Shown here in pieces: positions 1 to 13,384 of a stretch of 64,000 nt of DNA. The first letter of the stretch is position 1. The number at the start of each line of letters is the position of its first letter. The stretch is from Raphanus sativus (lineage: Eukaryota > Streptophyta > Magnoliopsida > Brassicales > Brassicaceae), in contig NC_079515.1 of assembly GCF_000801105.2 (NCBI RefSeq), forward strand, positions 2,852,001-2,916,000. The letters are read 5' to 3'. The translations under genes and the position numbers were made by a program. Under the pieces are notes generated by a model, which saw only the letters and a program-made list of their open reading frames with translations, was not told where the DNA came from and did no database searches.

Positions 1-1710
1 GATTACAAATGCAAAGAAAAAAAAAGAAAAAAGAAACTGTAGAAGACAAAAAAAAAGTATTTCTGTTACCTCTTTGAGGACCAACAGTCTGATGTGAACG
101 ATTACTGTAGTTAGACGACGGCCGGCTACCTGTGCTGTTGCTGTGAGATGAAGCAGGCCTTTGAACATAAGCATCATTTACGGAAGTCTTCCCCACCCCA
201 CGGGATCTGTTTTGTGACTTGCTTTGTCCAAGGTGTTGCTCGCTCACTGATTTGGAGTTTGAAGAAGTGGATCGAACCTCCGAGGAGGATGGACGGGAGA
301 GTGGCTTAGAACCAACCGACTTCTGCTCAGTATGCTCTTCATTAAAGCCCAATGCCACACGATTTTTGCTTGATTCAACAGCAGATGATGCACCATCAGA
401 GCTTCCTGATGTCAAACCAACACAACTTTTATCCATCACAGCTGGAAGACTGTCAACAATACAAAAAGAAAACGAAGCTCATGAGAAAGTTCATCTATAA
501 GGCATATTGTTGCTGGACCAAAAAGGGCCCACCCCTGCTTTCACTAAGGGTGTCATACATCCACCTGTGTGTCAAATAGAATCAAGGAAAATGATACATA
601 ACAGGGACTTGAGTCTAGGATAGGATGGCGCTCACCTTGACACCAACGCATTGTCTTTAGTTTTTATTTGTTGAGAGGTCGAAGTCGACGGATCAGTGAC
701 CTGTTTTGGACCATTTTCTTTTCTGAAAGAATTCTTTGCACCAGCACCATCTGATTAAATGTAAAAACATTCACAACAGAAACTTAATCAAAAACTGAAA
801 GAAAAAAAAATCAAAAAGCGACGAGTTATGCACTTCCACTAGGGAAATCGCATACTTTCGGTGACCATACTAAATCCCAGCCATAAACAATTGGAATATT
901 ATTATCGGAGGAAAAGAAGGCAAGAAGGTAAGCACGAACCAATGATGATGTATATTAAAAGATGCAAGAACGAAAATATATTCATATGACTGGTGTTTAC
1001 CGTGTGATGAATGACGAGAAGAGAAATTCATCCGACCACCCCTGCTACCACGGCCTATGCCACCACCAGATCTCCATTGTGGCTCAACAGAGTCCTTGTT
1101 GCGAAGATTCTGTTGCATTTAATAACAATGTCAATCACCCATTAATGCAGACAAGACACACTTCACCACATCAAGTAAAAAAAACACATACCTCTTTTCT
1201 CTTATCACGCTTCTTCTTAACCTCAAGGAATGGATCTGCAATATCAAAGGACAAATTTTAAAAATTGTTTCAGAACATTAGTATAGAATACTAACTGCTC
1301 TCAACTTAACCTAAACCTTAGAATCAATCCTAAACAAGACATTATGACATAAAACAACTAGAGACAGCTTTCACTTCAGTTTGATATGAATAAGCAATAA
1401 AATTCAGACATAATCTAAACAAAATCAGATGCTAAAACCTAAGTTTAAAACCCCTAAAAATCGAGAGCTAGAATGGAAAAATCGTGGATCCAGAAACCAA
1501 ATCAGGTGATCAAAAGGAGAGAAGAGGATGATGATGATGATGATTACCCTGAAGAAGGAGGCGTTGAGTAGCGTCATCGGGATCCATATTGCAATCAAGG
1601 AGCATTGCGTGAATCTCATCCTCACTGTAGTTCCCAGCTGTGATCTCCTTGATTCTCTGAATCGTCTTCCTCGTTTCCGCCGCAATCGAAACCCTACCAC
1701 TCCCTACCAT
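1..1710 (-). CDS. GBF-interacting protein 1-like (DUF1296) gene, 5' part; runs off the left edge
   Basis: Seen: the first exon (about 1710 to 1548) starts MVGSGRVSI and encodes a UBA-like three-helix domain (RKTIQRIKEITAG, then DEIHAMLLDCNMDPDDAT). A second exon (about 1235 to 1191) reads DPFLEVKKKRDKRKE. Later exons near 1118-1018 (Gly/Arg-rich, GGGIGRGSRGG), 750-650 and 500-219 are Ser/Asn-rich. Known: this order, a UBA-like N-terminus, a basic DPF..VKKKRD stretch, then a long low-complexity tail, is the DUF1296/GIP1 family; GIP1 is reported to help G-box-binding bZIP factors bind DNA. I chose the ATG at 1710 because the in-frame ATG at 1740 adds only a basic stretch (FLRKRKKER) that I do not recall in the family; that choice is inference. 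The C-terminus lies outside the window. Probable orthologue of At3g07660. Confidence 0.82.
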
Positions 1711-2863
1711 CCTCTCTTTCTTTCTTTTTCTCAAAAACAAATGAATGTCGCTTCTGGTTAATTTGAATCTGGGACCAGACCAGAGAAGGTCTGAGTTAGC
1801 CCCCTGTAATAATATATGTATGTATAAACGAATACGCAGAGTGATGAATGAGCAGGAAAGAAGGAAGGGATTTGAAACTAGGAGGAGGAGGAAGAAGGAG
1901 AAGAGAAGAGTGGTTTTTGGAAGCGTAGGGCTCTCTCTCTCTCTCTTCTTCTTAATTTATTTATGAATCTCTAATCTTTTTTTTTTTGATAATTACAATG
2001 ATGGCTTTATCTTTTTTTTTTTCTTAGCGGTTAAAATCTATGGAAGGCCAAAGAGCCGTATAATTTAATCCACAGTACAATAAAACATCATAATGTTGCA
2101 ATAAATTCGACCAATGATTTGCTGGGAGAGAGTTTGTGGAATTGTATTATTTGTATCTCTCTCTCTCTCTCTCTGTTTAAAAAATCAATATGGCTGAAAC
2201 TGAGTCATTTTGTAGAATAAATTTGTTTGGAATAACATCGTTCCAAAAATATCTATCGACTATAATGATTTTTTTTTGATAAATCAATTCCACATGTTCC
2301 ATTTGAAATAAAGCAGAAAAATTAAATCATTTGTAAAATCTATTCATTTTATTCAGAACTGTAAATATTCGTAAATGTATGGAATATGTGAAATTTATTA
2401 TTTAGTGATGTGGCATTAAAGTCATTAAGCACCAATGAACCTATGCCACGTAAAGCCGCTGACCAAATAGCTAAACGAAGAATAGAGCGACGTCGTTTAG
2501 AGTTTGATGATGTTTTGTCGGGTCACGAAACTCCTCCTCATCAGTCAAAACAGGCTCCATCGTGTCCGATTCTCAAAGAACTCGCTCCTTTCTCTCCACA
2601 CCGTCTTCTTCTCCGATCAATCTCTCATCGACCAGATCGAATTTCCACCCGTCTATATCTATCACTCACTCCTCCTCCTCGTCTGATTTTGCAAGGCAAG
2701 TCTCTCAATCTGAAAATCCATCACCTCGTAAGAATCGAAATCGAAATCGAATCAATTCAATTGGATTTGAGAGAAATCCCTAATCGAGATTCTTCTTAAC
2801 GATTGAATTACGTTTTCTTTTCTAATTGAAATATGATTATTCAAAGATTATCTGTTTTTTTAG
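1711..2863. other. Intergenic interval with divergent promoters and p24 5' leader
   Basis: The stretch has CT/GA microsatellites near 1930-1945 and 2157-2174, T-tracts near 1978-2023, and otherwise plain A+T-rich DNA. The p24 leader probably begins near 2560. The open frames around 2410-2799 lie in this leader/promoter, overlap one another in all three frames and match no family I know. The SET-domain (Rubisco-methyltransferase-like) gene expected here from Arabidopsis is not present. Confidence 0.6.
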
Positions 2864-4011
2864 ATGAGCATGAAGGCTACGATTCTGATATTAGGGCTCG
2901 TATGGAGCTTCCAGGCAGCGTTAGGGATTAGATTCGTCATAGACAGAGAAGAATGTTTCTCCCACAAGGCTGAATACGAAGGCGATACACTTCATGTCTC
3001 TTTCGTCGTCATCAAGTCTGATTCTCAATGGCATTTTAACGAGGATGGTGTAGATCTTGTGGTATGACTTAGCCCCTTGCAAATCGTCAGACTTGTTAAT
3101 TGTAGATGACGATCATTAGAATCTCCATTGTTGAATATTAAAGTATTAGTTAGCTCTATATGCTATTGGTAGATATTCTCTAATCCTCTATATAGAAAAT
3201 GATTTCTTTTTCTTTAAACTTGTACCGTTGATGTTAATTTGTTTTTTTACCATAGTTACAATTCTCTTGTGTTTGTTTGAGTAACCAGTTGTGATGATGT
3301 TATTCTCTTGGACATGGAATTACACAAATGTATCTCTTGTGTTCTGTTGAATGATATAACCATGTGTTGTGATATAACCATGTATTGGAACAGATACACG
3401 GCCCAACAGGGGAACAGATTCATGACTTCAGGGAGCAGATAAGTGCCAAGCACGACTTTGTTGTCCAAAAGAAAGGGGTTTACCGTTTCTGTTTCACTAA
3501 CAAGTCTCCTTATCATGAAACCATTGACTTCGATGTACAGCTTGGTCACTTTGCATACTACGACCAGCACGCAAAGGACGGTGAGTATTATTATTTTAAT
3601 TGGTTTTGTTGTATCCGTTACGTTTTTTTAGGTATTGAGTTATCAAAAAGCTGAAGTTGTATTTTTTTTTTTTTGTTGCAGAGCATTTCACTCCCTTGAT
3701 GGAGCAAATATCAAAGTTAGAGGAGGCTCTTTACAACATCCAGTTCGAGCAACACTGGTTAGAGGCTCAGACCGATCGTCAAGCTATCGGTAACACTCTT
3801 TTCTATAAGACCCATTTGTTTTTTTTTGTTTTCTCCTCGAGAGTTTAATATGGTTTTTTATCTTTGTTTGTTTGCAGTGAACGAGAACATGAGCAAAAGA
3901 GCAGTACACAAAGCGTTGTTCGAGTCGTTTGCATTGATCGGTGCAAGTGTCCTCCAAGTTTACCTTCTGCGTCGCTTGTTTGAACGCAAACTCGGCATGT
4001 CTCGTGTCTAA
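2864..4011 (+). CDS. p24beta2: p24 family (emp24/gp25L) cargo receptor, beta type
   Basis: Four exons fit GT-AG rules and phase: 2864-3061, 3394-3580, 3682-3789 and 3878-4011, giving 208 residues. Seen: an N-terminal signal peptide (MKATILILGLVWSFQAALG), a GOLD domain with the usual early cysteine (DREECFSH) and a second cysteine (YRFCFTN), a coiled-coil stretch (EQISKLEEALYNIQFEQHW), one C-terminal membrane helix (LFESFALIGASVLQVYLL) and a short basic tail, RRLFERKLGMSRV. Known: p24 proteins shuttle in COPI and COPII vesicles between ER and Golgi and sort cargo such as GPI-anchored proteins. The tail has no C-terminal KKXX dilysine signal, as I recall for Arabidopsis p24-beta2 (At3g07680), which reaches its place through a p24-delta partner. 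Head-to-tail with the GPDH gene downstream. Confidence 0.92.
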
Positions 4012-4581
4012 ATTAGTATTTTCCTCCTAAGTTACCATATAATATTTACGTAGCTCTTTTTTTACAGACAAATGTAGTTCACTGGATGATTTGCGTTTTC
4101 TCATGTTTAAGAATATTATCCACTCAATGGTTATGACTTAGACAGTTCTCTTTTTTTACATTATTAACTTAAAGCTTTCTGTTACCTATTAGGGTGCTCA
4201 TTTGAATCGAGTAACAAAAATGTATTGATGGATGATGGAGCACAGAGTGTTCCATGTGGTGGTTTAAAACAATTACGTTTATATATAGAAGTGGGCCGCT
4301 AGACTTTACTGTGAAATTAACGAAAAGGCCCATATACAAGCTGTTGTGGGCGACAAGTAGGCCCACGTTAGATAAAGACAGCATACAGAAACTAACGTAA
4401 TTGTCTGATTTTTACAAGTTACCTGAAAAACAAAAGAAAGACACAAACTTTCCTGAAAAGATCATCTCCTCGTTGAAGCTTAAACATCGACAACTCCGAT
4501 AAAGAACAGATCTTTTTTTGTTCCACAGCTTGTTGTCTTCTTAGTAGACAAGCCACTAAAGATATTCATTACAAATCTAAA

Positions 4582-6223
4582 ATGGAGCATCTGGTGGAAG
4601 CAAGGCTTGACGAGATCCGTAGACTAATAGGCAAAGCCGACGACGATCCGTTAAAGATCGTAGGGGTAGGCGCCGGCGCGTGGGGAAGCGTCTTCATCGC
4701 AATGCTACAAGAGAACTACGGCGCCTACAGAGAGAAACTCAGCGTCCGAATCTGGAGAAGAGGAGGGAGAGCGATCGACAAGGGCACGGCGCAGCATCTC
4801 TTCGAAGTGATCAACTCGAGGGAGGAGCTGCTGAGGAGGCTGATAAGACGGTGCGCGTATCTCAAGTACGTGGAGGCCAGGCTGGGGGACAGGGTGCTGT
4901 ACGCGGACGAGATACTGAAAGACGGGTTCTGTCTGAACATGATCGAGACGCCTCTGTGTCCTCTGAAAGTGGTGACGAATCTTCAGGAGGCGGTTTGGGA
5001 TGCTGATGTTGTGGTGAACGGTTTGCCTTCGACTGAGACGTTTGGGGTGTTTAGTGAGATTAGTGAGTACTGGAAGGAGAGGGTTACGGCTCCTGTGATT
5101 ATTTCTTTGGCTAAAGGTGTGGAAGCTGAGTTTGAACCTCATCCAAGGATTGTTACTCCTACTCAAATGATCTACCGAGCGAGTAAGTAGCGTAGGTGGC
5201 TAGTTGTTACATGTCTGTATTGAGTATTGCATCTTGATTGTGTTACAAATCTCTTGTTTGCAGCTGGAATCCCTCTTGAGAACATTTTATACCTTGGGGG
5301 ACCAAACATCGCTTCAGAGGTATACAACAAAGAGTACGCTAATGCACGGATCTGTGGGTCTGAGAAATGGAGGAAGGCATTGGGGAAGTTTCTAAGGCAG
5401 TCTCATTTCATAGTGTGGGATAACAGTGACCTTGTTACTCATGAAGTAATGGGTGGTTTGAAGAATGTGTATGCCATAGGCGCAGGTGTAATAAAGATCC
5501 ACATCTCTAATATGTTCTTCTCTAGGTGAAAAGCTCATGAACCATTTTTTGTGTGTTTGTAGGAATGGTGGATACACTGACGAGAGAAAGTGCGACGAGC
5601 AAATCAGTATACTTTGCGCACTGTACTTCGGAGATGATTTTTATTACTCATCTATTGGCCAAGGAGCCAGAGAAGCTTGCGGGGCCTTTGCTCGCGGATA
5701 CCTATGTAACGTTGCTTAAAGGTCGTAATGCGTGGTATGGTCAGAAGCTCGCGAAAGGAGAACTTAACCTTGGAATGGGCGATAGCATCAAAGGCAAGGG
5801 AATGATCCAGGTAATAATATATATGCATCAACCAATGTCTTAGATTAGGTAATGATGAAAGGCTAGTTTTGATGTATAGGGGGTTTCTGCGGTGAAAGCG
5901 TTTTTCGAGTTATTAAACCAATCCTCGTTAAGTCTTCAACACCCTGAACAAGGCAAACCTGTAACTCCTGCTGAGCTCTGTCCCATCTTGAAGATGTTGT
6001 ACAGAATTCTTATAACAAGGTATCTTTATCCTTACTTGTAAGAAGCTTTGGAATCATTGTTATCATAATTTAACGCTTTGATGTTGTTGTTGTTAGGGAG
6101 TTCTCATGTGAGGCTGTTCTTGAGGCGTTGAGGGATGAGACAATGAATGACCCACGTGAACTCATCGAGATTGCTCACAGCCATCTCTTCTTCCAGCCGT
6201 CCCTTCTTGGTCAGAAACCTTGA
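4582..6223 (+). CDS. NAD-dependent glycerol-3-phosphate dehydrogenase, cytosolic type
   Basis: Five exons in phase: 4582-5182, 5264-5485, 5563-5810, 5880-6019 and 6097-6223, giving 445 residues. Seen: an N-terminal Rossmann fold with the dinucleotide loop GVGAGAWG (residues 28-35), then [17 protein letters not shown], a substrate-domain stretch [11 protein letters not shown], and the catalytic-region helix with [13 protein letters not shown]. The first ~25 residues are not a transit or signal peptide, so cytosolic location is inferred. Known: it interconverts dihydroxyacetone phosphate and glycerol-3-phosphate with NAD(H), supplying glycerolipid backbones and a redox shuttle. Compared with bacterial GpsA it carries plant-type insertions such as [14 protein letters not shown]. 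Probable orthologue of At3g07690. The ~300 bp after the stop holds the converging 3' ends of this gene and the ABC1K7 gene. Confidence 0.93.
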
Positions 6224-6525
6224 TCACACTTTTTGTCTTTGTTTATAAGTTTCTCTGCTAGGCTTTGGTGCAGACTTGTTTGTAACTTTGAGGATTGATA
6301 TATAGTCTGTGAATTTCCTTATCAGAAATACAAAGAGCAGATAGAGTTGTAATTTGTGTACTTTCCTAGTGAAGTCAGTCCGTCTGTTTCAGATACACTT
6401 TTGACTTTCTATTTATCTGAATATTTGAAATAGTTTCTTTTTTATACATTTATAATTTTTTATACTGCTATACATCACAATTCTATATTTGATTTTTTGG
6501 GAGCGCTTCAAAAGAATCATCATCA

Positions 6526-9500
6526 TCATATCATCTTCTCAAACTTATCAAGCTTATTTACCCTTTGCATAGATCTCAATACCAATAACATGAATATACC
6601 TGCACCAAAAAAAGAAAAAAGAAAAAAAAAAACATTTAAACCACCACAACATATAACACTTGCAGCGTGTAAAACAGTGTGTTACCATCCATACCTGCAC
6701 CAACGAAGGATCCATTAGCAACAAGCTGACTTCCTTGGTTGCTAAACGTAACCCCAATGTTAAGCAGAGTTCCTCCAAATACTGTGTACATTGTCGCCAT
6801 CTGCAGTATTGTCGCTTTCCTAGCTGCTCTTTCCGACTAAAAAACATTTAAAAAAGATAGCGAGATTCTCAGTGATGATGATTCGTATACTACTATATTA
6901 GGGTCCAAGAGCATGAAAAAAATGATTTTAGAGGGAGTTGGATTAATGTGTACCTCAAGAACTCTGACACGGAGTTTTAGATCGCCTGAATCAAGTTCTT
7001 TAACGAACTCTTCTATGCGCTGCACTCGGGATGGCATGGACAGTGTAGAAGACCTAGCCTGTTTCAGTTTTTTTTTTTTTTTTTCCAAAGCTGTGTTTTA
7101 GTACAAACATTAAACAAAACAAGAGAGACTGGAGATGACATTTAAGAGAGAAAGCACTAATATTACGTCGTCTGCCTGTTTCCTTATTTGTTGGACAAGT
7201 TGAGTTCCCGAATTTTGCTTTTGTTTTAAATCCAGGAGTTCCTGTTTTTTTAAAACCGATGTTTCATTAGCGTCTAACTAATTGATACAGAAGAGCCAGA
7301 GTAAAGACTGTTAAGAGTGGAGAGAAAAAGGTTTGTAATAAACAAACACACCTGCGCATAGGGAGCAGCAACCTTCACAAAGGAAAAGTCTGGATCAAGG
7401 ATGTAACCAATACCTGCAAAATGAACAAGGTGAGACTTGTCAAAGTTTTTGTCAAAAGAAAGGGAGAGAGAGAGAAGAGGTACCCTCAAGTGTGGAAAAT
7501 GCTCTGATGACAAATGTGAAAGTTGATGGGAAGCGGAATGGCTGATCCTGTGAAATTGCAAACAAGTCCTGCCCAATAGAAATTGAGAGAATCATTCAGT
7601 ACTAAGAAGAACTGAATAGATCATGCAGAGTATTGATCAGTACCTCTCCAATAGCTGCCAAAGTCTGTTGCTGATCTGGGGATTGGCTTAATAGATTGTC
7701 CAAGAAGAACTGAATAGATCTCCTTACCTAACTCAAACACAAACACAAACAAAACTTTTGCAATAAGATTACAGTTTGTAAACTTCACATAGAAAAAAAA
7801 GAGTGGAGACTCTTTAAGGTTACCGATGAAAGATCTCCAGTGGGCTGGAGTGCTTCAAGATCTATAAGGTTTTGCATGACCTGTAACAACATTTAATTAG
7901 CTTTCTTGTCTCTCTCTCTTTAGTCAGTGAAAGAAGTGAGATACCTTTTTGGCATCTTTTTCATAAACAGAATAGAAGAGATCAAGCAATCTCGTTCGAG
8001 TAAATGTTTTGATCTCTCCCATCATGCCAAAGTCATAGTAGATGATTGATTCGTCTACATCAATGGCTAGATTCCCCGGGTGAGGATCCGCATGGAAGAA
8101 ACCCGTTTTGAGTATCTAAAAACAGCCAAAAAACATAAAACACATAAGTTTATTCAAAACCATAAGTTTTTTTTTAATAAAACTTTCTAGCCATATTGTT
8201 TTATAAACCTGGATAAGATAAGCTTCAATGGCTCGAGATGCTATTCTTGAACGGTTATAACCACGTGCAGCTAAGGCGTCTAGCTTGTTAATCTTGATAC
8301 CTAAATTGCCACCAATCATTAAAGAGAGTTTTACACCACAACATTTTAGTGTTAACACTCACCTGGTACATACTCCAAAGTCAAGACCTTCATGGCAGAG
8401 TAATCCCAGTAGACCAACTACCAAATGAAAACAAGAATGAGTTTCTTTATTACAAGAACTTGAAACCTCATGAGTTTTGGTTAGTAGATGAAACTTACAG
8501 GTACTCGGACCCAGCTTATGTTCCTGAAGTCTCTTCTGAACTTGTCTGCGTTCTTAGCTTCGTTTATGTAGTCAATCTCTTGATACAAGATCCTGAAACC
8601 CAAAAGGAAAGAAAGATCAGTATACCACATGGTTTAGAGCCACAAGTTCTGTAACAAAAGACTTACGTGGCACATTCTTCGTATATACCAACCCAGTCAT
8701 TTGTACCAAACGTTTCACTTTTCTGGAAATACTCAGCAATCAACTTCAAGTTTCCTGATAAGAAAGCAGCGTTACATCAAAGCATCCATGTCTAGAAGTT
8801 GTATAATAAAGTGTTATAAAACATACGTAGATCAATATCGAAGAGTTTCTTGAGTCCAGGTCTTTGGACTTTCACAACCACTTTCTCTCCATTGTGCAAC
8901 ACAGCTCTGTGTACCTAATGGAATAAAATTTTAAAAAAATTAAAATACAAACATCAATAATGTAGAAAGGGTTAAGAAGCAAGTAAAGTGTGTATAGAGA
9001 GGTGGGATAATTATAATCACATACCTGGCCAAGGCTAGCTGCAGCTATGGGTTGGTCTTCAAATTCTTTATACATTACACTAATAGGAGCTCCAAGCTCG
9101 GTCTCGATGAAACGCCTTGCTTTCTCTGGAGAGAAAGCAGGGACTCTATCCTGCAACTTGGAAAGCTCATCAACGAACTCACGAGGAAACAGATCGGATC
9201 TAGTTGAAGACAACTGTCCCAATTTGATAAACGTTGGTCCAAGCTGCAGTACACTCTCTCTCAACCATGAAGCTGTTTCTCTTCTTCTGCTTTTCTGTTT
9301 TTCTTCTGTGAACCCTCCGATGTAAGCCCACTTGGCATTGTCGAACAAGACACGAATCCTGAGGGCGAGAACAAACGACCAAACATCAACACTGCGTTGA
9401 AACGAGCTGTAGTTCTCATCAGCCCAGCTAAAACCTTCATCAGAAGGAAGAACTCTAACGCCTTCAACAGGTGGAGGAAGGAAAGATTCTGTTCTTTGCT

Positions 9501-9873
9501 TTGTGGGAGGCTTAACCAAAGTTGAAGAAGACGCAGCAGAACCGTTCATGTTTCTTCTACTAGTAACCAAACTCGATCCATTGACAACTTTTCCAGCTGA
9601 ACCATTCACTTTGTTTACGTTATTCACACCGTCTTTCCTTTTGACAACCTCACTGGATGGAACCATTTTGACTGAACGTCCATTGATTCCAGGCTTGGAA
9701 GGAGTCTCTGATTGTCTCATCTCAATACGGAACCTCTTGGACTTGGTGAGAAAAGAGTGAGTGGATTCCACAGTGAGAGGATTCTCGAGAGAGCTACTGA
9801 AACCAATAGCTTTGGTGGTTCTTGATGTCTCGCTGGCGTAGCAGCAGCTCTGAGAAGCTAATAGCGCCGCCAT
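6526..9873 (-). CDS. ABC1K7: Chloroplast ABC1/UbiB-family atypical kinase (ABC1K7/SIA1 type)
   Basis: Many exons on the minus strand. The first (9873-9025) encodes a Ser-rich N-terminus typical of a plastid transit peptide, then ENYSSFQRSVDVWSFVLALR and the ABC1-diagnostic KxGQ region FIKLGQLSSTRSDLFP, followed by PIAAASLGQ (the Ala-rich loop replacing a P-loop). Later exons give VVVKVQRPGL (8913-8827), DYINEAKNADKFRRDF near 8500-8600, the catalytic HADPHPGNLAID and the metal-binding DFGMMGE near 7940-8120. The last two exons (6836-6695 and 6599-6526) end in a hydrophobic helix and VNKLDKFEKMI. All core motifs are intact. Known: ABC1K proteins act at plastoglobules and thylakoids on prenyl-lipid metabolism; Arabidopsis ABC1K7 (SIA1, At3g07700) affects stress responses. 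Start 9873 gives the transit peptide. The 5' leader appears to contain an intron before a GA-rich stretch near 10358-10377. Confidence 0.92.
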
Positions 9874-12472
9874 TTTCCAGCAAAACCTAGGAGAGAAACG
9901 GAGAAAGAGTCAGGAAAAGGAATGGGAGGAGACAACCATGGAACAAAGCATCATCTGTATGATCAATTACTGTAAACAACACAAAGGATTAATCATTTAA
10001 AAAGCTTATAGTAACAGAGTTCTATAACAACGTCAGTTAAAAGTCACTTCTAAAGCACAGAGTTTTCATTTCAACGACTCCTGTAAGAGAATCACAAGAA
10101 TTCTCAGTGAGCAACGTTTGAAAGCCTAACGTTTTTCTGAATCCAGTCTATGATGCCAAACACAAATTAATTTAAAGAACAGGAAAAAGAAAACAAAATA
10201 ACACAGGTAGAAAATCAGAAAAATGGAACCTTTAAGTTGAGTCTTGAATTGGGTTGACTGGTGTGAGAGAAATCAACCCAGACCCAGATTCTTTTCGTTA
10301 CAGTAATCCAAAGAATCTGCTGTTAAAGCAAAGGATTCTCTCTTGGAGTTGGAACAGAGAGAGAGAGAGAGGAGAGAGTTGCGTAATGGTGTTGTGCTTA
10401 TGAGACGTGTGTTGTTCTCCTCTGATTTTTTTTCTACCTTCAAAACGAAAAACAAAGTCTTGTCCTTTTATTGAAAATTTGTGCGTTAAATACGGACTTG
10501 ATCAGACAAAAGGAAAAGAATCTTCGGTACCTTTGTGTCCTAAGATTAACAAGAACCGAAGAAGAGTTATGGAAGGTGCGTGTCCAGCTTCGCCTTCTCA
10601 CGTTTTTTGTGTGGTCAGTCGGCAGTGTGTTCAGCGCTTTATTAGTTTTACTGATTACTTATTAAATTTTAAAACGGTGTAATTAGCTAAATTCTAATAA
10701 TTCATTTGAGAGATTAACCAAATAAAAAATGTGTTCATTGCAAAATGACGAAGCTGACACATATTGGTTTCTATATTCACATGATCATTAGGCAGTATAT
10801 CTCTATAATATTCTATTATTTGAGAATCATTTTTCTATGCATAGTGTTTACGTTAATTTTCACGCAATTGATTACAGAGAGATAAATTTAATAAACTAAA
10901 AACATTATAAATCATTGTCATTGAAAAAATTATTTTTATAATAAGATTTTAGTTAACTTTTTAATGTAATTTTTTTGCAAAAACACAGAAATAAAAAGTA
11001 AATATTTATAAAATATAAATATAAAAAATTATATATAAAGGAATTTTAGTTATATTTTCTAAATTTTTCCCAAAACAACATAAATAAAAAGGAAATTATA
11101 TAAACTTTAAATATAAATATATATAATGTAGCTTCACAAAAAATTAAAAAATATAGATTGTTAGAAATCTTCTTCTAAAAGATAGTAATATTTTACTTTG
11201 AATATATTAACTTTAATATATTTTATTGTTAATATATTTTTAATAAACCTTTAATTAAATTTTTAATTTAAAATTATTTTTTTTACAAAACACAAAAATA
11301 ACAAATAGGCAAATATTTATAAAATAGAAATCATATAGATTCTACATATAAACGAGTTTTTATGACGAAATGCCTTTTACCAGTAAAAGAAGGGAATCCT
11401 ACACTTTGTGTCTTTGTGAGTCTTGTACGCATTTTAAAAATGATAATAATATGTTAATTAGTTAATAATAAATATGAATATGAATAACAATAATGGACAT
11501 GATTATTATTTTCTTTAAGCTACTATGATTTTAATTCTTGCATCTGTTTTACAAAGTGGTTCATCATAAAATATTTGCGTAATGCATTTATATATTATAT
11601 TATCTAAAATTAGATATATTTATTACTCATATTTGTAACAAGTTAAAGTTATTAATATATTATACTATTTATGTTTCATATTTAGTTATTTTTAAATAAC
11701 AATAATTAATAATTAGTGTAAATAAAATATTAAATAATATTTTTAAAATAATACATAATTTCAAATATAATATAATTTAGAATAATATTTAAATTAGTTA
11801 TTTTAACTAGTTTGTAGATGCTTTCTAATATTTAAAATAATGATTTTAGTTATAAAATAAATGATAATATAGATTTTATATAAATTATTTAAAACTTATA
11901 CAGTACTTTAGAATACTTTTTATCCATTTTCACCATTCATAGTTTGAATTATAATTATGTTTTATATTTCAATTCAATTTCATATTTGTGAATAAAAACT
12001 AATTGGTAAGTTTAAAAGTATAATTAAAAAAGAATATATAATTTGAATTAGTTATGACAATCTATTTTATCCACTCTTGTTCCGTTCGACTTTTTACATT
12101 AGGAGCATAAAGCTATTCAGCTTCCGAATGATTCACTTTTGTGCATGATCATTTAAATGGTTAAGCATTAACTTCTGTTAATTTTAATTAGTTAAATCGT
12201 TCAACACATAACCATATATTGTCGTCTCAGACTCTCAGTGCATCATACAGTAGATCATACATCGTTTAAGCAGAGACAACAGACGATAATCTCGGATTAA
12301 GAGTATCTGCATATTAATATATGAGATAGAGACAGAGAGAACTTGTACAAATGCAAAATGTTTGTCTAATCAAATTTGATGTTGTGATAAAATGCAAAAC
12401 CAAAGTAAATAAAACTATATTAATACCAGCTAGACACAATAAGATATGGCTCAGATACCTGCCTGCTAGATA
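9874..12472. other. ABC1K7 5' leader and promoter, then A+T-rich intergenic DNA
   Basis: From 9874 to about 10400 the sequence reads as the ABC1K7 leader on the minus strand, with a GA microsatellite at 10358-10377. From about 10680 to 12300 it is very A+T-rich with many short runs of T and A. I see no gene, no long inverted repeat and no clear transposon ends. Short frames at 10407-10682 and 12314-12569 do not look like proteins. Confidence 0.55.
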
Positions 12473-13376
12473 CAGGGCCGGCCCAGAGGGGAAGCCACCC
12501 AAACCATCGATTAGGGCATCCAATTTAAAGGGGCATATTTTCTATAAATTTTTGTTACTATATAGATAAAAATAATTTTATAAGATTTTTTAATTGAAAC
12601 TATACTTATTGGACATTTTTACTTATGATATTTTAAAGGCATAATTCAAATACTGAAAAATTCTTTAAAATGATATTCATTCGAACATAAATAGTGGTAT
12701 TTTACTTATGGAATTAATATTCTACAAGAATCAATGTCACAATAGATTAGAAAACCTACTATAGTATTTTTTGTTAAAGAATGAATGTTATATGACAATA
12801 TAAATTATTTAGTGGGCATTTTTACTTATGATATTTTGAAGGCATTTTTACTTATGATATTTTGAAGGCACAATTCAAGTACTGAAAATTTCTTTAAAGT
12901 GATATTCATTTGAACATAATTAGTGGTATTTTATTTATGGAATTATTATTCTACAAGAATCAATGTCAAAATAGATTAGATCGCCTACTATAATATTTGT
13001 TTTTTAAAGAATGATTGTTATATGAAAAATATAAATTATTTAGTGTGCATTTTAGAATATAAGAATATCGATCATCACATATAAAAAAATTTTAAAAGGT
13101 AAAAATAGTTATTAGTAGTATAACATGTTATTTAAGAGATTACCTAAATTGATTTTGTTATCGATCAAAACTGTTATAAGAATTGACTATATTTATTTAA
13201 TGAATGCTTTTACATGAAAAAATGCAAAAAGTATATTTTAATGTTTTATATTTACTGTTTTAGTTCAAAATTTTAAATTACTTTTATATTAGTTTTTTTA
13301 TAATTTCAATACAAAATATTAAAAGGCATAGTTTTAAAATTGGATTAGGGCATTGTTAAACGTTAGACCGACACTG
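12473..13376. mobile_element. Non-autonomous hAT-type element, 904 bp, with 8-bp target duplication
   Basis: The 8 bp GCTAGATA occurs directly before the element (12465-12472) and directly after it (13377-13384). The ends are imperfect inverted repeats: CAGGGCCGGCCCAGAG on the left, and CAGTGTCGGTCTAACG for the right end read on the minus strand (10 of 16 match). An 8-bp duplication and CAG...CTG termini are hAT hallmarks. The inside is A+T-rich with no transposase frame. It holds two diverged direct copies of a ~210-bp block (about 12612-12823 and 12842-13048), each with a TTTTTACTTATGATATTTT motif. Element family unknown to me. Confidence 0.82.
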
Positions 13377-13384
13377 GCTAGATA

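Noticed and set aside
2410..2799. 129-codon frame just upstream of the p24 gene
   Set aside because: Two other frames overlap it for most of its length, its composition is Ser/Pro/Arg-rich without any motif, and it lies where the p24 leader and promoter should be.
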